Source: Stomoxys calcitrans (Eukaryota > Arthropoda > Insecta > Diptera > Muscidae). From it: a stretch of DNA of 64,000 bases. The notes under the pieces are model-generated. The model had not been told where the DNA came from. It saw nothing but the letters and a program-made list of their open reading frames with translations, and did not search any database. The DNA lies in assembly GCF_963082655.1 (NCBI RefSeq), contig NC_081554.1:45993826-46057825 (forward strand). The letters run 5' to 3'. The position numbers and the translations under genes were made by a program. Positions 11,925-23,548 of the stretch are shown one piece after another. Positions within the stretch are counted from its first letter, which is position 1, and every line of letters begins with the position of its first letter.

Positions 11925-12177
11925 TAACACTCGACGAGCTCACGGGAACACCACACCAATTCACGCATTCCGTGATCGACTGGATCTCCTCTTGACCATA
12001 TTATGGTCAGGCAGACGGAAACAGATCTCTGTCACTAGGATCTTCAATGTAGACCGCCTGGCCGACTCTGTCCTCTAGCTTTAATCCAACCGAGTAGCAT
12101 GAAGTTACAGATGACAATACTAGAGTTCTGTCAAACTGGACTTTGCCGCCAGCGTCAAAGTCCTCTATCAGAAAGCA
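11925..12177 (-). pseudogene. LINE RNase H fragment
   Basis: This segment is nucleotide-similar to about 30280-30480. Shared landmarks are ACCACACCAATTCACGCATT / ACCACACAACCTCACGCATT, GATCGACTGGATCTCC / GATCGCCCGGATCTCT, GTCAGGCAGACGGAAACAGA / TTCAGGCAGTCGAAAACAGA, and AGACCGCCTGG / AGACCCCTAGG. The 30-kb copy encodes the start of an RNase H domain of an I-group LINE, so this is a second decayed copy. Frames are broken throughout. Confidence 0.6.
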
Positions 12178-12354
12178 GGTTTCGTTTATACACCAATAAA
12201 AAAAAGTCTGTACAAAATTTTAAACTACGGGCGGAAAAGCAAACAGACAGACGGAGATGGCTCAATCGATTTAGAATGTCTATATATATATACATATACT
12301 TTATGGGATTGCAGGTCTATATTAGTTTACCTGCGCCCTATGGTGGTAGGTATA
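12178..12354 (+). mobile_element. mini-me 3' end, left half (split by LINE)
   Basis: A truncated mini-me 3' region: CAAAATTTTAAACTACG, the short AACAGACAGACGGAGATGG tract and core, the TATATATATACATATACTTTATGG TA-rich block (quoted here as two overlapping parts TATATATATACATATAC and ACATATACTTTATGG), then the terminus interrupted at GGTGGTAGGTATA. The missing last bases (GGTAGGTATAAAAAC) resume at 13923-13943, right of an inserted RTE-like LINE. Confidence 0.75.
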
Positions 12355-13922
12355 CTTACTTACATTACTTTAATTGGCCATGACAGAATATTTGTTCCAC
12401 TAACCGAATGTAGAATAGCGTTCCAAGCGCCTCGATCTTCTGCGCTCATTCTAAAAACTCTGACACCAAGTTTCGAGGTGTCTCCCACCACTTGATCCTT
12501 CCATCGGGCTTTTGGTCTTCCCGGTTTGCGTGTACCACCATGTTTGCCTTCAAAAGATGACCTAGCCAACGCAGCCGTTGTATTTTGATGCGTGTAACTA
12601 TGCTATCGTCCTCATACAGCCCATACAGCTCGTGGTTCATACGTCGCCTCCATTAACGCAAACTGGTCCATATATTTTACGAAGAATCTTTCTCTCAAAC
12701 ACTCCAAGCACTACCTCATCTGCTTTCACAAGTACCCATGCTTCAGAACCATATAACAGCACGAGTAGTATCAGTGTGTTGTATAGTGTAATCTTCGTCT
12801 GTCGAGAGGTGGCCTTGTATCTAAACTGCTTACTTAATCCAAAGTACCAACTGTTTGCCAGTATTATTTTTCGCTTAATCTCAAAACTGGTGTCATTCGT
12901 TTCGGTTAGGGCGGTGCCAAGGTAGATAAAGTTACTGACTGTTGTGGTTCTCAACTTTCTCCATTTTCTTGATCTGCTTGGTTGTGCAAGGCTTTTTGGG
13001 AGTGGAAACCATCCATTTCGTCTTATCTCCATTTATTGCCAGACCCATTTTCACTGACTCTCTTTCGATTCTTTCAAAGGCTGCAGTTAATACTTCCGTT
13101 GACCGACCTATGATATCAATGTCGTCAGCATAGGCGAGTAGCATGTGTTCTCTTGTGATTAGTGTGACATATCTATTCACATCTGCATCTCGTATAATCT
13201 TCTCCAACAGGATATTAAAGAGATCACATGATGGGCTGTCTCCTTGTCTGATACCTTGTTTGGTATTAAATGGTTCGGAGAGATTCTTTCTGAGGAACGC
13301 GTATCAGCAAGTGTCATCCTACAGAGTCTTATTAATTTTGCAGGGATACCCAACTCAGACATGGCTTGAAATACCTTTGAACGTAAAGGAGTATCGAAGG
13401 CGGCTTTGTAGTCAACAAAGAGATGGTAGGTGTTGATTGGTCCTTCTCGGGTCTTTTCCAGGATTTGGAGCAGTGTGAATATCTGGTCCAGGGTGGATTT
13501 ATTAGGTCTAAAGCCGCATTGAGAGGGCCCAATTATCTCATTGACTTTGGGTTTTAATCTTTCACACAGTACGCTCGAGAGTATTTTGTATGCGATGTAT
13601 GGTGAGGAGATTTATTCCCCTGTAGTTGGCACATGCTGTCTTGTCTCCTTTCTTGTGTACGGTACATAGTAAGCTTCTAGCCAGATTGCGCAGATAAGCT
13701 GATGCATACGCCTTTTCAGCGTGTCACCTGTGGTCTTAAATAGTTCAGCGGGTAACCCGCCGGCTCCTGCTGCCTTGTTGTTCTTTAGTCGTGCAACTGC
13801 TACTTGGACCTCATTCTGACTAGGAGGTAATCATTCTATACCATCATCGGAGATTGGTTCTGCGGCAGTTGGGTTAAATGTTCTTTCCATATCCTCAGCA
13901 TGTTATCTGTGTCAGTTACCAG
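12355..13922 (-). mobile_element. 5'-truncated RTE-like LINE with 15-bp TSD
   Basis: On the minus strand this encodes, in broken frames, the RT and C-terminal part of a LINE. Visible motifs are NNKAAGAGGLPAELF-type sequence near 13780, YADDIDIIGRS near 13110-13140, FIYLGTALTETNDTSFEIKR near 12930, LLYGSEAWVLVKADE near 12760 and IQRLRWLGH near 12560. The 3' end, read on the minus strand, finishes GCCAATTAAAGTAA followed by a GTAAGTAAG-type tail, as in RTE elements. The insertion is bounded by ATGGTGGTAGGTATA at 12340-12354 and again at 13923-13937, a perfect 15-bp target-site duplication made from the mini-me terminus. Endonuclease and the first part of RT are missing. The clade assignment rests on motifs and tail only. 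Confidence 0.85.
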
Positions 13923-13950
13923 ATGGTGGTAGGTATAAAAACTATAATTT
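13923..13950 (+). mobile_element. mini-me terminus, right half
   Basis: ATGGTGGTAGGTATAAAAAC is the last part of the mini-me element split by the RTE-like LINE at 12355-13922. Its first 15 bases are the right copy of the target-site duplication. Confidence 0.75.
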
Positions 13951-15112
13951 CACAAGGAATGAATTGGCTTAGTTAGTCTAATGGCAAACGACCACTTAAT
14001 CGTAAAATACCCCAACTTAACCATTTCATAGTTTAAGTTTTACGTTCCCAGATTAAAGTATACCAAAACACATCATCCTACCGAACCCAAGGTTTAAAAT
14101 TATCTTTACTTTCCCTCTTATAACTGTTCTGTATTTCTTTTTTACAGTTTTCTAACAAAAAAAAAAACTTTGAACTTTATAAGAAAATTTTAAAATATTT
14201 ACATACCCTGTGTACATATTGGTTATTAAATCTCAACGCATGTATCTTTGTTTTAACGATACTTTGCTGATTTATATGTAAGGTATAGTTGTAAGCTTTG
14301 AAAGTTTTTTTTTTCATTAGTTTATTAAATGCTTCAGGGGCAAAACTTACATAAAATTCGTTACAGCAGTTCATGTGTAATCCTACTAAATCGCAAAACA
14401 TGGGATTAGTGAAGGAAAATATGAAGTATTGCAGAAAATTTTTTGATGATATAATTACCACCTTTAAAAATATATTTACCTTAAATGAGAATAGCTTCAA
14501 ATTCAAAATAGAAACTCATCAACTTGGCTTTTAAAACTATGTTTAAAGCAAATAGTTTTGAAAATCGCTATAACCCACTGTTTCACTCGATCTTCTTTTA
14601 GGATATCTTGCAAAGGAATGCCAATATTGTTTCCTTTTAACATGGTACATAAAAAAATTACATACATTTTAAATATTGGAAATAAAATCGTGTGTGTGTG
14701 TGTGTAAAAATGTTTGTGGCCAAAAACAAGTAATAGGAAAATTATTTTGTGGAAAGGATAAAAGTAAAAGGTATATCCAGTGTTGGCATAACTGGTTACA
14801 ATACCCTACAACACATCCAAGTGAATGAAGTCATACATTTATGTGGTTTACGTCTCAATTAGCATCCTTAGCTTTTAAAAGTCTCTGGATGATGTTCAGT
14901 TTAGTTTCAAAGTCCACTGCCCCATGAATCCAATCCTTTGACATAGATGTAAAGGAGAAGGTTGCATAAGGCTCTCCAAAGGGGCGAGCCCAGGCCCAGA
15001 TAATCATAGCATATTATATCCCTTTACAGACAATTATAGGCTTTCAGCAGCTGTTTTCTTTTAACGAAATACGGTCATCAAACATCCTCTCACAAAATTT
15101 TTTGAGCACAAA
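13951..15112. other. Gene-free, AT-rich stretch
   Basis: AT-rich sequence with poly(A)/poly(T) runs and a short (GT)n tract near 14691-14705. The minus-strand frame 14177-14506 (about 109 codons) has no recognisable family signature and AT-driven composition. I regard it as chance. Confidence 0.45.
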
Positions 15113-16400
15113 ATTTAACCTTAAAATGGCGATTGAAAAAAAGATGTGTTTACATTGTGGCGTCTATAAAATACTGAAGAATAATTACAAATCTTTACCA
15201 GAGAACTGCATGTGACCCAAAATTTGGCATTCAATAGGCACTTTGACCATTGTCTGTATCGCATGCCACATAAAAACACGAAATTCAACCTTAAAATGGC
15301 GATTGAAAAAAAGATGTGCTTACATTGTGACGTCTTTAAAATACTGAAAAATAATTACAAATCTTTACCAGAAAACTGCATGAAACCCAAAATTTGGCAT
15401 TCAATAGCCACTTTGACCATTGTCTGTATCGCATGCCACGTAAAAACAAAGTTAGCTAGAAACACACGCACATACACAATTCAGTGAGAGATACGTGAAC
15501 TTTTTAGTAATCGTTCAGTGGATGCTATTTTCAATTTGGTCGACGGACATCATGTGTTGTTTGCAAATTAACACCACTCTGATTAGTGACATGTGAAGCC
15601 AAAGCAATCAGAGGAATGAGACATCAAGTTTTGTTCATAGATATACTCCGTTGTTCGTTTTCTGTTGCTTTTTTATTTCTGGATGAGAATTGCTTTTATC
15701 ATTGACGTAAGTACTATCTGTCTCCGTCTGTTCAAAAGTAACGTACGTACTTCAACTTGTTTTTCTTTACCCGAGCTATTACAAAGAACGCAAATTAATT
15801 TCAGCTCTCATAACTTTGAAAGGCAGCTGAAGTCAACCTTATCATGGCGATTGAAAAAAAGATGTATTTACATTGTGGTGTTTATAAAATACTGAAGAAT
15901 AATTACAAATCTTTAGCAAAGAACTGCATAAAACCCAAAATTTGGAATTCAATAGCCACTTTGACCAAAGTAATTGTCTGTATCGCATCGCACATAAAAA
16001 CAAAGTTAGCTAGAAGCACACGCACATATACAATACAGTGAGAGATACGCGAACGTTTTAGTAATCGTTCAGTGGATGTGATTTTCAATTTAATCGACGG
16101 ACATCGTGTATTGTTTGCAAATGAACACCACTCTGATTAGTGACATATGAAGCCAAAGTAATCAGAGGAATGAGACATCAAGTATTGTTGTGCGACTTAG
16201 ATATACTTCTTTAATCTTTTGAAGTTGCTTTTTTATTTCTGGATGAGAATTGCTTTTATCAGTGACGTACGTGCTGTCTGTCTCCATCTGTTCAAAGTGA
16301 CAGACTTACTTCCATTTTCTTCTTTACGCAAGCTGTTACAAAGCACACAAATTAACTTCAGCTCTCATAACTTTGAAAGGCAACTGAGTGTTGCGCTAGT
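15113..16400 (+). repeat. Unclassified tandem duplication (170-bp and ~550-bp units)
   Basis: The landmark ATGGCGATTGAAAAAAAGATG begins at 15126, 15296 and 15844. The first two copies define a local ~170-bp duplication and the last two a ~550-bp unit. Shared landmarks in the long units include GTTAGCTAGAA (15451, 16005), AGTAATCGTTCAGTGGATG, ACACCACTCTGATTAGTGAC, TTTATTTCTGGATGAGAATT and CAGCTCTCATAACTTTGAA (15802, 16359). Copies are clearly similar, with scattered substitutions and small indels. No TIR, poly(A) tail, RT or LTR hallmark was recognised. Short frames over the repeats translate the same sequence in different units and look non-coding. Confidence 0.75.
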
Positions 16401-17880
16401 TGGGCTCATTTTATGCTCATCGGCAAAAAAAAAACACTTACAATAGCTCAACGAATTTAAAGGAGCATTTATGTTTTGATCGCTGAGAGGTGTAAGCGTT
16501 AGCAAAGATTGCTGGTATAAGGTGTGAGCATGCCATTCGCTTCATATCTAACATGTGCACTCATTTTTAATATGCCTTGCTGCTGTTCTCTGATCTTTAC
16601 CCTCCACAACATCACATATGTTTTTATTGACACAAACCATTTATGATACTTATGCCATAGTTGTCCAAATCATTATAAGTAAGTAGTAAATTTGTATCCC
16701 AAGTAGTGCAAGGTATTTAAAGGCCGTCCTTGCCAGTTTTTTTTTAGTTTATATATTGTTTATCTTACATGAAGTACATTTTCCCATAAATATTTCCCTA
16801 AACTCTACGTTTATTTGATAAAAAATAGCCAACGGACAAGAATCTAAAAACTATTAAGTATTTACACTTAAGCAATATGTAGAAGTTTATAGAGTAATCA
16901 TAGTTTTAGGACCATATGTACACAAATGTGTTCTTAGATGAAATGGATTCCATGAAACTTTATACAAAGCTAAACTAAATGAATGGAAATACCTAAACAG
17001 AATATGGGAGAACCTTGTTTTCTTTTATGTGTGCTATTCATTTCTTGCGGTTAAGAATTCATCACAAACAATACCTAAACGAAAATTCTTAAAAAAAGCC
17101 ATTTAAAAGGAGTAATGAAATGCTCGCCCATAGGTTGTAAATCTATTTTAAAACCTTTGGCTATAAATGTTTATATTTTTATGAAGCTTTAAAACTTCAG
17201 AAAGTCATGTACTATATCGAGTACTTGATCTTAGCCATAACTATGGGACATTGGACAATTGATACTTCACCTCATGGATGGCATAAATGTTGTCAGTCAT
17301 AAATAATCAGCTGCTGTTATGTGGCGCTCATAACAGGACGAATTTTGGACGTTTTTAGTACACATCCTCATTGGAATGGTAGTAGATTGTTACAGCCATA
17401 ATGACGAATATTGGGTGAATTTATTATATTAAAGAAAAGTGTGTTTGTTTGTATGTCACATATAGACTCGAAAACGGATGAAATGATTTTCTTGAAATTG
17501 TGCAGAACATTCCAACTTCATCTCAAATGTGGACACCAACTTCCCAGCGGAGTCACCTGTGTAGCTACCATTAGCATCCGTTAAAGGGAGTGAGCTTAAA
17601 TGTGCCACAAGTTCACCCGTAGAACAATAAAAAGTTGGGTTGAGACTGTGACGACGAAATCGGCCTACTCATTTCCGTTAACACCATTGAGGCATTTGTT
17701 TAATGTTGTTTTTTAAGAATTATCAATAAACTCTGTCAGCTTAACCCTTATGTCTATCCATTGTTATGTACCGTTAGACAATAACAACAAAACGACGACG
17801 GCGCATCTCTATCATGGGTGGAAATGTTGTTGTTGTAACGTCAGTCAGCAACTGTTTGGGTGACGCCCACACAAAACGTG
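16401..17880. other. Gene-free stretch with weak repeat remnants
   Basis: Mostly unique AT-rich DNA. Near 17440-17510, TTTGTTTGTATGTC...ATAGACTCGAAAACGG...GATTTTCTTGAAATT resembles the start of the ~130-bp repeat family at 40.3 kb, so this is probably an old fragment of it. Nothing coding was recognised. Confidence 0.45.
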
Positions 17881-17892
17881 GCTGGCGATGAG

Positions 17893-17951
17893 TATAAAAG
17901 GAGGAACTCAAGCAAATTGAGACGGTCAGTGAACATCGCACAGCGGTAAGT
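17893..17951 (+). promoter_or_regulatory. Candidate RNA polymerase II core promoter and 5' splice site
   Basis: TATAAAAG begins at 17893, an initiator-like TCAGTG at 17926 and a strong splice donor GCG|GTAAGT at 17943-17951. The TATA-to-initiator spacing of about 35 bp is slightly long but within reach of an arthropod TATA promoter. If real, transcription would start near 17928 with an 18-nt first exon ending at 17945. An LTR-retrotransposon promoter or a chance match are alternatives; no paired LTR was found. Confidence 0.4.
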
Positions 17952-17995
17952 ACTCATATTCTGATATTATCCTTGAGGTACTTACAGAGCTCTCT

Positions 17996-18270
17996 AAAAC
18001 ATGTAGCCTTTGATCCTTTCTTTTATCCTTATTGGAGTGCCAACCACGGTCTCCTGCCTATCCTATAGAATCCTTTCATATCCTAACTGAAGTATTTACC
18101 ACGGTCTCCTATTTATCCTGTAGAATCCTCGCATATCCTTACGGGAGTGCTTACCACGGTCTTCTGTCTATCCCGTAGAATATAAGCATATCCTTGTCGG
18201 AGTACTTTCCACGGTCTCCTGGCTATCCTGTTGAATCCTAGTATATATTTGCTGGAGTATTATTCACGGT
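17996..18270 (+). repeat. 55-bp x 5 tandem repeat
   Basis: The motif ACCACGGT (or TCCACGGT/TTCACGGT) ends at 18050, 18105, 18160, 18215 and 18270, a constant 55-bp period with no net indels. Most units also carry CTATCCTRTAGAATCCT and a second ATATCCT, so GGATA (GATA core) recurs about twice per unit on the minus strand. The array directly follows the candidate promoter/splice donor and ends at a mini-me tail. No other copy occurs in the window. Confidence 0.8.
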
Positions 18271-18398
18271 AAATCGACTGAGAACGTCGAGACAATTAAG
18301 AATGTATATTCTTTATGGGGTGTTAGACAAATATTTAGAGCTGTTACAAACGGAATGACTAGATTAGTATACCCCATCCAATGGCGGTGGGTATAAAA
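18271..18398 (+). mobile_element. mini-me 3' terminal fragment
   Basis: AAATCGACTGAGAACGTCG, the core CAATTAAGAATGTATATTC, TTTATGGGGTGTTAGACAAA, GTTACAAACGGAATGAC and the terminus GGCGGTGGGTATAAAAAC are the last ~125 bp of a mini-me element. The internal units are absent, and the fragment abuts the 55-bp array. Confidence 0.75.
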
Positions 18399-18558
18399 AC
18401 GGTTTGGTATTAGTGTACGAATATAAAATTTAAGTGTATAGTGTCTGGAGACAGCACCACACTCAAGACCACCTAACGGATTTGTAGGCCGTCCACAACA
18501 ATATCATATTTGAATGACATAATCATATTTGTAAGTAATGTTACAATTCCCCACATAG

Positions 18559-18660
18559 GTTTGGGTCCATATATACGGGAGGCCGTCGCACCACAATACT
18601 ACCCTATCAAATATATGTCGGCCGATATGTGCAGCACAAGTGAAGTTAATTGGGGATTAG
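18559..18660 (+). other. Candidate 102-bp exon
   Basis: The segment is bounded by a plausible acceptor (TTACAATTCCCCACATAG at 18541-18558) and a strong donor (GGATTAG|GTAAGTATTT at 18661). One frame is open across it, reading LGPYIREAVAPQYYPIKYM and onward. It is 102 bp, a multiple of three. It lies 0.6 kb downstream of the candidate promoter and donor, so together they could be the start of an unrecognised gene. I do not recognise the peptide. The alternative is an accidental pair of splice-like sites. Confidence 0.25.
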
Positions 18661-18764
18661 GTAAGTATTTGACAATCGATGGTAGGGGACCTACTTTACT
18701 CATCCCATACTAAGTATCGTATGTTAAAGGATTTTTATTCAGTTTTCAAATTGTAAGTTATAAA

Positions 18765-20712
18765 TAAGCAAATTGAGATGTACAGGAGTCAGGATGAAGT
18801 CCAGAAATTCTACCAAAGAATCAAACATCAAAACGTCTGCTTTGGTGCAGGCACATCCTCCTACAGAGACAAAGAAGGATATCTGTTAACTGACACAGAT
18901 AGCTTGCTGAGGATATGGAAATAACCCATATCCCAACCCAACTGACAGTGTCTTACGATGGCGGCTAAGATATCCTTGATCCCTGATAATCGTATAATGT
19001 TTACCTCCACAGAATATAATCTGCCAACTGGCACAGATAGCTTGCTGAGAATATCTTGCTGAGAATATGGAAAGAACATTTTACCCAAGTGCTAGTATCC
19101 GATGTTGGCGGCGAAGAGGATACCGCAGAACCAATCCCCGATGATGGTATAGAATGTTTACCTCCTAATCAGAATGAGGTCCAAGTAGCAGTGACCCGAC
19201 TAAAGAACAACAAGGCAGCAGGAGCCGATGGGTTACCCGCTGAACTATTTAAGACCGAAAGCGATACGCTGATAAGGCGTAAGCATCATCTTATCTGCGC
19301 AATCTGGCTAGAAGAACACATACCCGATGATTGGAACCTCAGCATACTATGTCCTGTACACAAAAAAGGAGACAAGACGGAATGTGCCAACTACAGAGGA
19401 ATAAGTCTCCACCCCATCGCATACAAGATACTCTCGAGCATACAGTATGAAAGATTAAAACCTAAAGTCAATTAGACAATTGGGCCCTATCATTGCGGCT
19501 TTAGACATGATAAATCCACTCTAGACTATATTCACACTGCGCCAATCCTGGAAAAGACCGGAGAAGGACAAATCAACTCCTACCACCTCTTTGATGACTA
19601 CAAAGCCGCTTTCGATACCCCTATACGTTCAAAGGTATTTCAAGCCATGTCTGAGTTAGGTATCTCTGCATAATCAATAAGACTCTGCAGGATAACATTT
19701 GCTGATACGCGTTCCTCAGTAAGAATAGAAAAGAATCTCTCGGAAACATTTAATACCAAACAAAGTTTCAGACAAGGAGACAGCCTATGGTGTGATCTCA
19801 TTTGTATCCTGCTGGAGGAGATTATAAGAGATGCAGATGTGAATAGATATGGCACAGGAATCACATGCTACTCGCCTATGCCGACGACATCGACATCATA
19901 GGTCGGTCAGTTAATACTTCCGGTGAGGAAGTATTAACTGCATCCTTTGAAAGAATCGAAAGAGAGCCAGTAAAAATGGGTCTGGCAATAAATGGAGATA
20001 AGACGAATGGGATGGCTTCAACTCCCAAAACGCCTTCCACAACCGAGCAGATAAAGAACATGGAGAAAGTGGGGAACCACAACTTTGAGAAAGTTAGCAA
20101 CTTTATCTAGCACGGCACCGCCGTAACCGAAACGAATAACTCCAGTTTGGAAATAAAGCGAAGAATAATACTGGCAAACAAGTGCTACTTTGGATTAAGT
20201 AGGCAGTTTAGAAACAAGGCCACCTCTTGACAGACGAAGATTACACTTTACAAGACACTGATACTAACCGTGTTGTTATATGGTTCTGAGGCATGGGTAC
20301 TTGTGAAAGCAGATGAGGCAGTTCTTGGAGAATTTGGGAGAAAGATTCTTCTTAAAAAATATGAAACAGTTTGGGTTAATGGAGAATATAGGCGTCGTAT
20401 GAACCTCGAGCTGTATGACGACGAGAGCATAGTAACACGCATCAAAATACAACGGCTGCGTTGGCTAGGTCATGTTGTCAAAATGGATGGTGAAGCTCCA
20501 GCAAAGAAGTCTTTTGAAGGCAAACATGGTGGTATACGCAAACCGGGACGACCACATTCCCGATGGAAAGATCAAGGGAGACAAGATTCGAGGGAGACAA
20601 GATTCGAGGGAGACAAGATTCGAGGGAGACATCTCGAAACTAGGGGCTTGGAACGCTATTCTACGTTCGGCTAGTGGAACCAATGTTCTGCCATAGCCAA
20701 TTAAAGTAAAGT
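18765..20712 (+). mobile_element. RTE-like LINE, rearranged and degenerate
   Basis: Same family as the minus-strand copy at 12355-13922 but starting further 5'. Near 18775-18920 it reads YRSQDEVQKFYQRIK and GYLLTDTDSLLRIWK, the linker before RT. That segment is partly repeated, and RIWKEHFTQVLVSD restarts at 19062. A long frame at 19056-19475 contains RLKNNKAAGADGLPAELF, PVHKKGDKTECANYRGISL and a stop after ERLKPKVN. YADDIDIIGRS lies at about 19874-19906, LLYGSEAWVLVKADEAVLGE at 20271-20330 and IQRLRWLGHVVKM near 20447-20485. The 3' end is CCAATTAAAGTAAAGTAAG. Stops, shifts and a 16-bp x3 duplication (ACAAGATTCGAGGGAG from 20581) disable it. No target-site duplication was identified. Confidence 0.8.
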
Positions 20713-21681
20713 AAGTTCTGCATGAGTGCTGACCGAATTAATATTTTGTTCAATGTGGTTAAGATTTTACAACTCAGCCTTTGGCCATGTTGGAAAATAT
20801 TTGTATTACAAAAATACTGCCTCTTAGTCAATATACACAATGATAATATTTCTTGGAAAATGCTGGGCTTCTTTAAATTTTCTTATCATACCTACAATGG
20901 TTATGAGTAAAAAGCTTAATTCAGGTCAAATGCCTCTTTCTACATCACACTTTTATAAGCATTTTATTTAAATGAATACATGGCAACGCTTTTTTTTCAT
21001 GTCTCAATGCCGGCAGGTCAGTGCCTCATTTGCGTTTCATTCATCTCTTTTTGTACAACGCACATGAAAAGATTTTGCCTGACTTTATTCATTTTCTTAA
21101 GTACTGCTTTGCTCAACGTGTCCCCAAGCATTATCCACCACGCACACACACACACACACTCGCTGTTACTACTCGTCCATCCATCATCATCAGCTCGGCT
21201 GCGATTACAGTGTCCCACGAATTTCTTTGCCATGAAGAACTTTAAATGAGAATTATTTTGCAAATTTAAGATAATAAAACCCATTTTGAGCGAACAAGTG
21301 AAGGAAAATGAGAGAACACAATAAAAAAGTTTATAATTTTCGCATTATTAATTTTCTTGACAGTCATTTGTTTTCTGTAGAAATTCATTAAAAAAACGAA
21401 ATACAACAAAATTTTTAATATCTTTCAAAACTCATTTCAACTGGCAATCCTTGCAATTTGCCTTAGTTGCATGCACAAGAACGGGGTATGAAATAAATAC
21501 TATTTGAAAACAAATAAATTATGTGTTCTATTTGAGGTCTATCCAGTGCAAGTCAGATGTACTGGTTAGAATTTTAGTGCAAAGCTATGATGGATAGGTT
21601 AGTTAAGTTAAGTTTGAAAAGAGGGTGCGGGTAATAATCTGTTCCATGTCACTATGGACATGGCTAAATAATAAAAAAAAA
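20713..21681. other. Gene-free stretch
   Basis: AT-rich DNA with a short (CA)n microsatellite at about 21141-21161. Overlapping frames around 21018-21284 translate the microsatellite and flanks and show no family signature. Confidence 0.45.
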
Positions 21682-23381
21682 AAACAAGTAAAAGCGTGTT
21701 AAGTTCGGCCGGGCCGAATTTTATATACCCTCCACCATGGATCGCATTTGTCGAGTTCTTTTCCCGGCATCTCTTATTAGGCAAAAAAAGATATAAGAAA
21801 AGATTTGATCTGCTATTAGAGCGATATCAAGATATGGTCCGGTGTAAAATGTCAGACAATTCAAATAAGAATTGCGCCCTTTGGGGGCTCAATAAGTAAA
21901 ATAGAGAGATCGATTTATATGGGAGCTGTATCGGGCTATAGAATGATTCAGACCATAATAAACACGTATGTTAATGGTCATGAGAGAATCCGTCGTACAA
22001 AATTTCATGCAAATCGGATTATAATTGCGTCCTCTAGAGGCGCAAGAAGTCAAAATCCCAGATAGGTTTATATGGCAGCTATATCAGGTTAAGAACTGAT
22101 TTGACACAGTTGTTGAAAGTAAGAATAGAAAACGTCATGTAAAATTTTAGCCAAATCGGATAGGAATTGCGCCCTCTAGAAGATCAAGAAGTCAAGTCCC
22201 CAGATCTGTTTATATAACAGCTATATCAGGTTATGAACTGATTTGAACCTTATTTGACACAGTTCTTGTCATAACAAAATACTACGTGCAAAAATTCATT
22301 CAAATCGGATAAGAATTGCGCCCTCTAGAGGCTCAAGAAGTTAAGACCCAAGATCGGTTTATATGGCAGCTATATCAGGTTATGGGCCGATTTGAACCAT
22401 ACTTGGCACAGTTATTGGATATCATTACGAAACACGTCGTGCAAATTTTCTTTCCAATCGGATAAGAATTGCGCACTCTAGAGGCTCAAGAAGTCAAGAC
22501 CCAAGATCGGTTTATATGGCAGCTATATCAGGTTATGGACCGATTTGAACCATACTTAGCACAGTTATTGGATATAATAACAAAACACGTCGTGCAAAAT
22601 TTCATTCCTATCGGATAAAAATTGCGCACTCTAGAGGCTCAAGAAGTCAAGACCCCAGATCGGTGTATATGGCAGCTATATCAGGTTATGGACCGATTTG
22701 AACCATTCTTGGCACAATTATTGGATATCATAACAAAACACGTCGTGCAAAATTTCATTCTTATCGGATAAGAATTGCGCACTCTAGATGCTCAAGAAGT
22801 CAAGACCCAAGATCGGTTTATATGGCAGCTATATCAGGTTATGAACCGAGTTGAACCATTCTTGGCACAATTATTGGATATCATAAGAAAACACGTCGTG
22901 CAAAATTTCTTCCCAATCGGATAAGAATTGCGCACTCTAGAGGCTCAAGAAGTCAAGACCCAAGATCGGTTTATATGGCAGCTATATCAGGTTATGAACC
23001 GATTTGAACCACACATAGTGCAATTATTGGAAGTGATACCAAAACACCACGTGCAAAATTTCAATAAAATCGGATAAGAATTGCGCACTCTAGAGGCTCA
23101 AGAAGTCAAGAACCAAGATCGGTTTATATGGCAGATATATTAAAACATGGACCGATATGGCCCATTTACAATACCAACTGATCTGCACTAGTATTTGTGC
23201 TAAATTTCAAGCGGCTAGCTTTACTCCTTCGGAAGTTAGCGTGCTTTCGACAGACAGACGAATGGACGGACGGACGGACAGACGGACGGACGGACGGACG
23301 GACGGACGGACGGACATGGCTAGATCGACAAAATGTCGTGACGATCAAGAATATATATTCTTTATGGGGTCTCAGACGAAT
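21682..23381 (+). mobile_element. mini-me/HINE-like element, left part (split by jockey)
   Basis: Canonical start ACAAGTAAAAGCGTGTTAAG, perfect hairpin TTCGGCCGGGCCGAA and TATACCCTCCACCATGGATC. About eight type II units follow; GATCGGTTTATATGGCAGC begins at 22352, 22505, 22658, 22811, 22964 and 23117, exactly 153 bp apart. The 3' region has the (GACR) tract (23249-23315), the core CATGGCTAGATCGAC...GACGATCAAGAATATATATT, and GGGGTCTCAGACGAA. There it is cut by a jockey element; its last ~75 bp are at 27016-27092. Confidence 0.85.
23249..23315 (+). repeat. (GACR)n microsatellite inside mini-me
   Basis: A 67-bp GACA/GACG tract just before the conserved core. Short versions occupy the same position in other mini-me copies (10.2, 44.2, 46.0 kb), and a much longer one is at 39961-40124. 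Growth at this position is the behaviour described for mini-me elements as sources of dipteran microsatellites. Overlapping frames that read as repeated acidic/Thr-rich or Ser-Val peptides are artefacts. Confidence 0.85.
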
Positions 23382-23548
23382 TTTTTTTTTTTTTTTTTAA
23401 TTCATTTTTATTAATGCTTTCTATCTTAGTATAGATATTTACATTATTATCGACATTATTTTGTATATTATAATTACTAATGGTGCCAACCCAGTGGTTG
23501 GCCCACGTATAAAATTTATTTATGCATCATTAAAGTGGAGTTAAAAAT

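Noticed and set aside
15113..16400. Long terminal repeats of an LTR retrotransposon
   Set aside because: The two ~550-bp copies are adjacent with no internal gag-pol region, and I saw no TG...CA ends, primer-binding site or polypurine tract.
22300..23120. CRISPR-like array of regularly spaced repeats
   Set aside because: The period is 153 bp with the whole unit repeated, not short repeats with unique spacers, and the context is a fly transposable element.
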